From Effrenium voratum (lineage: Eukaryota > Sar > Dinophyceae > Suessiales > Symbiodiniaceae), in contig CAUJNA010001513.1 of NCBI GenBank assembly GCA_963377175.1, positions 2,501 to 66,500 of the forward strand: a stretch of DNA of 64,000 nt. Direction: 5' to 3'. Of the stretch, positions 57,113 through 64,000 are shown piece after piece; the stretch's first letter is position 1, and each line of letters opens with the position of its first letter. A model generated the notes under the pieces. That model saw nothing but the letters and a program-made list of their open reading frames with translations. It searched no databases and was not told where the DNA came from. The position numbers were made by a program, and so were the translations under genes.

Positions 57113-60100
57113 CCGCCGCGCGCCTTCAAGAGCAGAACGGCTCATTGTTGCACATGGACTCTTTTGGTGCAATCCCAAGAGTAGAAAGGAATGTCTTGGC
57201 ATGCCCCACCCTGAAAGAACCAGCTAGTTTGTAGTAATAGAAAAAAGGGTGAGGGGTGATGAAGACCAGATGAACATCCTCTCTTTGGTTGTGAGAGAGT
57301 GTGATAAAAGCACACGGTATACCTTCGTGAAGTAGTATTAATAGAAACAAATAATGATGTCCTCCTATCTATCACTTCCATATTTTTTCTAAATTAAACG
57401 TTTGCTAGCTCACCAAGATAGAGCATGGGAATGGAAAGGGGAAAATGTTAATCAAATGATTAAAGCCACAGTAACAGATAACAGAGTTAGAGAAGATCGA
57501 ATGTCAGTGAGGAAGAAGTAAATAGTAAACAAATGCTGGTCAAATAAACATAAAAGGAAAGAACAATCAGAGAGATATAAAAAGGGTCTGGAGACGTAGC
57601 CTGTCCGTGAGACGTCACTTAAGCAATAATAACAGTTAAGCGTCTCTTCATTCATCACTCTATTTGGACAGGCAATATTCTGATGAGAAAACTATTAACT
57701 TCCTTCGGTCACTTCTAGCGATGAAGGGAGGCAAAAGGAAACCCCTTAAAAAGAGAAGGTGAGAAATAAACCCCAATCGATACAAATTAGTTAACATTAC
57801 TCATGAGATTCTAGTAAATAAATAGCCTTTCGTAAATAGTGTTCCGTCCTTCTCCAGCAACTTGAACTATTAATATCCTTTTCATTCTCACCTAAAACTC
57901 AAGAATATTGCACATATCTAATGATACAATAGGAAGTGAGTGAGAGATTTTGCAAGGAAATTCTAATAGAACAAAAGCAGAAAGAAGATACAACTAAATA
58001 AACTCCATGAGTAAAGACCAACAGCCTCTTCAGAGTCAAGCAAACTATCTATGGTTATAATTTGTGTTTATTCTTCATCATGCACTAATATCTTCTCCAA
58101 TATATTTGTGTAAATGGGATGAAGTGGTCACGGGGTGAATTTAAAGGCAATAATTACAGAATCGTTGTAATCTCATAGCTTTCTGCGTTTTATTATCTTA
58201 TTGCGTTTTCTATCATATCCATCATTGTCCACTCTAGGTTTTTCACTGTGTTGGAGAGGGTTCTTGATGGACAAGAATAATTTGTCTCCCAATAGACCGT
58301 TTCATTTATTAACATTCTTTATTACTTTCATGTTCTTGGTTCTGTCATTTGCCTATTGATTTATTTATGTATCTATTATGTTTCTTCATAGGCCTTTTTC
58401 GTAATTCTTACTAATCCTGACAGCCGCGAAAGACGGGAGAGCAGAAGGAGTGTTAGCCAGTTCCTCTTCTTCATATTTGTTATTACCCCCCGGGTTTTTT
58501 TCCCCCATCCAGATGCCTCCAACGTTTACAATGCGAGAGAGAGAAAGAGAGATTGGGAAGATAGATAAACAAGTAGAAAGGTTGCAAAGTGAACAAGTAC
58601 ATGAGAATGCAACCAGCAGATGAGAGACTATGAACCTATTCTTGGTAATGATTAACTTTCTGTTCCAACCATCGTGATTTTCTTTACATCGCCAATTTTT
58701 TCAACCTCACACCCAGAAGCATTTCTATACTTCTCAGATAATATTGTAAATGGAAGACAACAAAGATAGACATTCAAGCAATAAATGGGATGGTAAACCG
58801 AAAGGCAATGATCTTAATAACGACATGTCCATCCACAAATGTTTCCTGGATGAAGTGGAAGAGATAGAAAGGGAAGGATACAAGCTCTTGGGACCACAAA
58901 CCAACCTCTCTTCCTCCGTGACTTGGACAAGGAAGGACGTCAACGATGAGAAGAACCCAGTCCTTACACCATCCTATGATCTAAAACTCTATTATTGTCC
59001 TTTCATTTCCAGAAGATTATTAGCAAAAGAGAGAGACCGCTAGCATTTGCTATTAAAAAGGTTTTAAGGATTCTGTAGTCAAATCTTTATGGGTTGAAGA
59101 TTTTGGTGGGTGACATACATGGGAAAATCAGGATGCGATCGGAGGAAAAGAAAGAATCACGTTACTTCTGTTCACCCTCTCCTATCTTCTCTTCTTCTTC
59201 TTCTTCCCAAGCATCACACGGCATAAGATTAACAGCAGCCTGTGCTTGAGGAAGAAGTCAAGAGAGGCTTCTCACTTCCCATTTTCAATCTTCAATTTAA
59301 TCAAAAGGAAAGAAAGAAGTGATGGAAAGCCATGGTAAGTGCCCATCCAATTCGGTATCTTCAATTAGTATTGATGGGCGCTTACCTCCTTGCCAGACGC
59401 TTTACTTCTTCATTTCCAAAACATGGCAATGTAAAAGACAAGGCAAGGAAAATGACAAGCGTTGGCTGGGCCGGGAAAGGAAAGGTCATCTTCTTCCATC
59501 TGTTTTTTTACAGAAAGAAGCGGGTTGTGGAAAGTGGCTTTCTTTTTCTACAAATAAACCAAAAATAAAGCCAATATCCCCTTCCTTCGTCCCACTTTTA
59601 GACTGTTCCATCGTGAGTCTTTCGTAGTGACAGAACTCCAGAACGTAGTGGGGAAGGGAAAGGTAAAGATGGAACGGTTGATCTCCTTCCTATCTTCTCC
59701 CCACTAGCGATACAGTTGGAGAAGAAGGAACGGGGGGGCTAGCTTCTCCCTCCTTCCTTCACCCCTCGATTTCTGGCATTCTTCAACGGTTGAAAAGGGA
59801 AACAGAAGAAGGGGAAGGATGAAAGGTCCAAAAGATAGTAAAACACAAGCAAAATAATATGAGTAAGACCTACTCATAATCTTTTTTCCTTTCGGTGAGC
59901 CCCAGCGACGACCGGACAGCCAAAAGCATTCACAAAGAAAGATAGCGCAATGAATCTCAACAAGGGAAGAATAAAATAGAAAAGAACGAGGAATGTAAGT
60001 ATGGTTTTAAGATTAGAAGCATGTATTAGCACGCAATAAATTAGATAGCTTCTGTAAGCACCACCCATAATTATCTTTAGCTTTGTCATAACTGTCTCGC

Positions 60101-61220
60101 GCCCTTTTTATGTTGTTAGCTTGTATAAAACAGGATTTTGAAAAGAAAGGGAGGATATTACGTTTTCTACCGTAATTATTACTGCCTGCAAATGCTTTCG
60201 TCACTTCTTGCCCATCCATAAATGCAAATAAAGGATGAGGATGGATGGACAAGAGGAAGCAGGCAATGATTTGGAAGAGGCCCCAAAGACAGGCTGGAAA
60301 GGGATAGTGAGGGAATCTTCAATCATCATATCCTCCAAGTCTCACGGACAGGCTATCTGGTGTATTCTGCGTGATGTCTGGGCGGAAGGTTTTCTTAATC
60401 ATTCTTTGTTCTTTCACACCTTTCCCTTTCCCTTACCTTCATCGATTGGTCTAACCTGGTATGCGATAAAATCTCTGAGATACAAATGAATCCATCCCAC
60501 AATCCCAGTCGCCTTTCCATGTCTTTCTATTTGTACGGTTTTCTCCATCTCTTTCTCCATCAGGTATGTGTGGTATGAAAGTTATCCAAAAGAAGCGTGT
60601 TGCAGAAGATGTCCTCTCTCCTTTACCTATCTTATGTTTATTTCTTTATCCCTGTCTTTTCCATCCTAGTTTATTGAGTTGATTGTAGGAAGAAATGGTC
60701 AGGGGAGAGAGTGAAAGATAAAGAAAGGAGTATGAATTCGAGATCCTAAAGAAAAACAAACACATGGAAATAACAGAAAAGAGAGATTCCAAATGAAAAG
60801 ATAATATGCTTTCCTCCCCATTTCCTTACCAAACTTCAACCGATTCAAAATGAAACAAACTTGACCCAAAAAAAGCCGTTAAGGGAAGGACGGTGATCAA
60901 GTTTTATCAAGTTTACAATGTTCACACCTTTACTTGTAATTTGTGTAATTCTGGACCGACTTTTTACAAACTAGCTTGTGCAATTTGCAACCCCCGAGCA
61001 ATGTTTGTTCAAATCCAGCTTGTAATTCTAAATCGGATGTTTGCTGACATTGAAACGTACTCTGGGGAATTTGCTTTCCGGGGAGATTTGGCTGGAGTTA
61101 CCTTACAAGTTTTACACATTTTGCAGATTAGTTTCTGAACTATGCCAAATTCCAACAAATTTGGTTAACAATTAAGCATTTCACAAAATGTCGCAAGTAC
61201 ATGTGTAAAAAGTGAAATTT
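57086..61220. repeat. Right arm (unique AT-rich part) of the giant inverted repeat
   Basis: Reverse complement of 38771-42926 with scattered substitutions and small indels. Carries the same paired 17-bp motif (57597-57613 and 60339-60355). Open frames such as the one starting MEDNKDRHSSNKWDGK at 58750 exist in both arms but end at different points, so they are probably not genes. Confidence 0.93.
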
Positions 61221-64000
61221 CCAGATTTTACAAATGAATTTGCAAAATTTGTGAAATATAAAAAAACCTGGCCCAAAATTACAAATTTTACAAATTTTAC
61301 AAATTAATTTGTAAAATTTGTAAAACATCAAAAAATATGGCCCAAAATTACAAATTTTACAAATTTTACAAATTCTAGTCTGAGAAATTAGCTTCCAGGG
61401 GAATTTGGTAGGAATTAAATTACAAATTTTACAAATTTTACAAATTAATTTGTAAAATTTGTAAAATATCAAAAAATCTGGCCCAAAATTACAAATTTTA
61501 CAAATTTTACAAATTAAAAAATTTGTAAAATATCAAAAAAATCTGGCCCAAAATTACAAATTTTACAAATTTAGTCTGAGAAATTAGCTTCCAGGGGAAT
61601 TTGGTAGGAATTAAATTACAAATTTTACAAATTTTACAAAAATTAATTTGTAAAATTTGTAAAATATCAAAAAAATCTGGCCCAAAATTACAAATTTTAC
61701 AAATTTTACAAATTAATTTGTAAAATTTGTAAAATATCAAAAAAATCTGGCCCAAAATTACAAATTTTACAAATTTTACAAATTCTAGTCTGAGAAATTA
61801 GCTTCCAGGGGAATTTGGTAGGAATTAAATTACAAATTTTAAAAATTTTACAAATTTTACAAATTAATTTGTAAAATTTGTAAAATATCAAAAAAATCTG
61901 GCCCAAAATTACAAATTTTACAAATTTTACAAATTAATTTGTAAAATTTGTAAAATATCAAAAAAATCTGGCCCAAAATTACAAATTTTACAAATTTTAC
62001 AAATTCTAGTCTGAGAAATTAGCTTCCAGGGGAATTTGGTAGGAATTAAATTACAAATTTTACAAATTTTACAAATTTTACAAATTTTACAAATTAATTT
62101 GTAAAATTTGTAAAATATCAAAAAAATCGGGCCCAAAAATTCAAATTTTACAAATTTTACAAATTAATTTGTAAAATATCAAAAAAAAATCTGGCCAAAA
62201 ATTACAAATTTTACAAATTTTACAAATTCTAGTCTGAGAAATTAGCTTCCAGGGGAATTTGGTAGGAAGTAAATTACAAATTTTACAAATTCTACAAATT
62301 TTACAATTTTACCAAATTTAATTTGTTAAAAATTGTATATATTTGTAAATTTGGTAATTTTGGGCCAGATTTTATATTTTTTTTTTGATTATTTTACAAA
62401 TTTTACAAATTAATTTGTAAAATTTGTAATTTTGGGCCAGATTTTTTTGATATTTTACAAATTTTTCAGATTAATTTGCAAAAATTGTAAAATTTGTAAA
62501 ATTTGTCAAATTTGCAATTTAATTCCTACCAAATTCCCCTGGAAGCTAATTTCTCAGACTAGAATTTGTAAAATTTGTAAAATTTGTAATTTTGGGCCAG
62601 ATGTTTTTGATATTTTACAAATTTTACAAATTAATTTGTAAAATTTGTAAAATTTGTAATTTTGGGCCAGATTTTTTTGATATTTTACAAATTTTACAAA
62701 TTAATTTGTAAAATTTGTAAAATTTGTAAAATGTGTAAAATTTGTAATTTAATTCCTACAAAGTTCCCCTGGAAGCTAATTTCTCAGACTAGAATTTGTA
62801 AAATTTGTAAAATTTGTAATTTAATTCCTACCAAATTCCCCTGGAAGCTAATTTCTCAGACTAGAATTTGTAAAATTTGTAAAATTTGTAATTTTGGGCC
62901 AGATTTTTTTGATATTTTTCAAATTTTACAAATTAATTTGTAAAATTTGTAAAATTTGTAATTTTGGGCCAGATTTTTTTGATATTTTACAAATTTTACA
63001 AATTAATTTGTAAAATTTGTAAAATTTGTAAAATTTGTAAAATTTGTAAAATTTGTAATTTAATTCCTACCCAATTCCCCTGGAAGCTAATTTCTCAGAC
63101 TAGAATTTGTAAAATTTGTAAAATTTGTAATTTTGGGCCAGATTTTTTTGATATTTTACAAATTTTACAAATTAATTTGTAAAATTTGTAAAATTTGTAA
63201 TTGTGGGCCAGATTTTTTTGATATTTTACAAATTTTACAAATTAATTTGTAAAATTTGTAAAATTTGTAAAATTGTAAAACTTGTAATTTAATTCCTACC
63301 AAATTCCCCTGGAAGCTAATTTCTCAGACTAGAATTTGTAAAACTTTGCAAAATTTGTAATTTTGGGCCAGATTTTTTTGATATTTTACAAATTTTACAA
63401 ATTAATTTGTAAAATTTGTAAAATTTGTAATTTTGGGCCAGATTTTTTTGATATTTTACAAATTTTACAAATTAATTTGTAAAATTTGTAAAATTGTAAA
63501 ATTTGTAAAATTTGTAATTTAATTCCTACCAAATTCCCCTGGAAGCTAATTTCTCAGACTAGAATTTTGTAAGATTTGTAATTTTGGGCCAGATTTTTTT
63601 GAATTTTACAAATTTTACAAATTAATTTGTAAAATTTGTAATTTTGGGCCAGATTTTTTTGATATTTTACAAATTTTCAAATTAAGTTGTAAAATTTGCA
63701 AAATTTGTAAAATTTGTAAAATTTGTAATTTAATTCCTACCAAATTCCCCTGGAAGCTAATTTCTCAGACTAGAATTTGTAAAATTTGTAAAATTTGTAA
63801 TTTTGGGCCAGATTTTTTTGATATTTTACAAATTTTACAAATTAATTTGTACAAATTTTGTAAAATTTGTAATTTTGGGCCAGATTTTTTTGATATTTTA
63901 CAAATTTTACAAATTAATTTGTAAAATTTGTAAAATTTGTAAAATTTGTAATTTAATTCCTACAAAATTCCCCTGGAAGCTAATTTCTCAGACTAGAATT
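61221..64000. repeat. AT-rich TTTACAAATT satellite, right array, runs off the window
   Basis: Same modules as 35490-38770. The conserved segment reads GGAATTTGGTAGG up to about 62270 and CCTACCAAATTCC from about 62520, so this array also flips, near 62335. The distance from the unique arm to the flip is about 1.1 kb here against 2 kb on the left, so array length has changed since duplication. The outer end is not in the window. Confidence 0.95.

Noticed and set aside
58750..59043. Frame of 97 codons conserved between the two arms
   Set aside because: Conservation is explained by recent duplication of the whole arm; the frame ends differently in the left copy (41042-41242) and has no exon context.

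Overview
The window is dinoflagellate nuclear DNA; genus not determinable, Symbiodiniaceae or a relative is a reasonable guess. Evidence: (1) 53061-53076 reads GCCATTTTGGCTCAAG, the 3' sixteen bases of the dinoflagellate spliced leader, 64 bases upstream of an intronless reading frame; (2) exons are short, GC-rich and separated by long introns that mostly use GC, sometimes GT or apparently GA, as donor and nearly always AG followed by G as acceptor; (3) coding DNA is only a few percent of the sequence and repeats dominate. No rRNA, tRNA, CRISPR or bacterial-type operon was seen. | Main gene: one plus-strand superfamily-1B (UPF1/SEN1-like) RNA/DNA helicase runs from at least 10771 to about 52933. 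I traced 24 exons by joining them so that reading phase and conserved helicase motifs both fit: Walker A (10771), Ia (13224), DEAxQ (34329), GDxxQ in a 23-nt micro-exon (43219), QYRM (44881), TPYxxQ (46549), VDGYQG (46891), DDRR-LNVALTRAR (48803 and 49428). The joined frame stays open for about 600 codons. The N-terminus is not securely found; candidate exons lie at 4781, 6295 and 9112. | Left part (1-10770): two possible exons of unknown genes, a 10-TM EamA/DMT-type transporter at 2440-3620 with one frameshift, several MITE-like hairpins, and a 1,006-bp (AC)n tract at 8005-9010. | The helicase intron 13298-26374 holds an 11.8-kb satellite (13386-25232) whose 55-bp unit is itself five 11-bp GGTTT-type subrepeats and whose plus strand almost lacks A. 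| The helicase intron 34401-43218 and the right end of the window carry two AT-rich arms (about 35490-42926 and 57086-64000+), inverted copies of each other around a 14-kb GC-rich centre. Each arm has a roughly 4-kb unique part and a TTTACAAATT satellite that itself flips orientation. | Between helicase exon 24 and the right arm lies a spliced-leader-tagged, intronless, frameshifted retro(pseudo)gene (53140-56483) for a protein of about 1,100 residues that I do not recognise, with two Cys clusters. Residual single-base indels may be biological or assembly errors.
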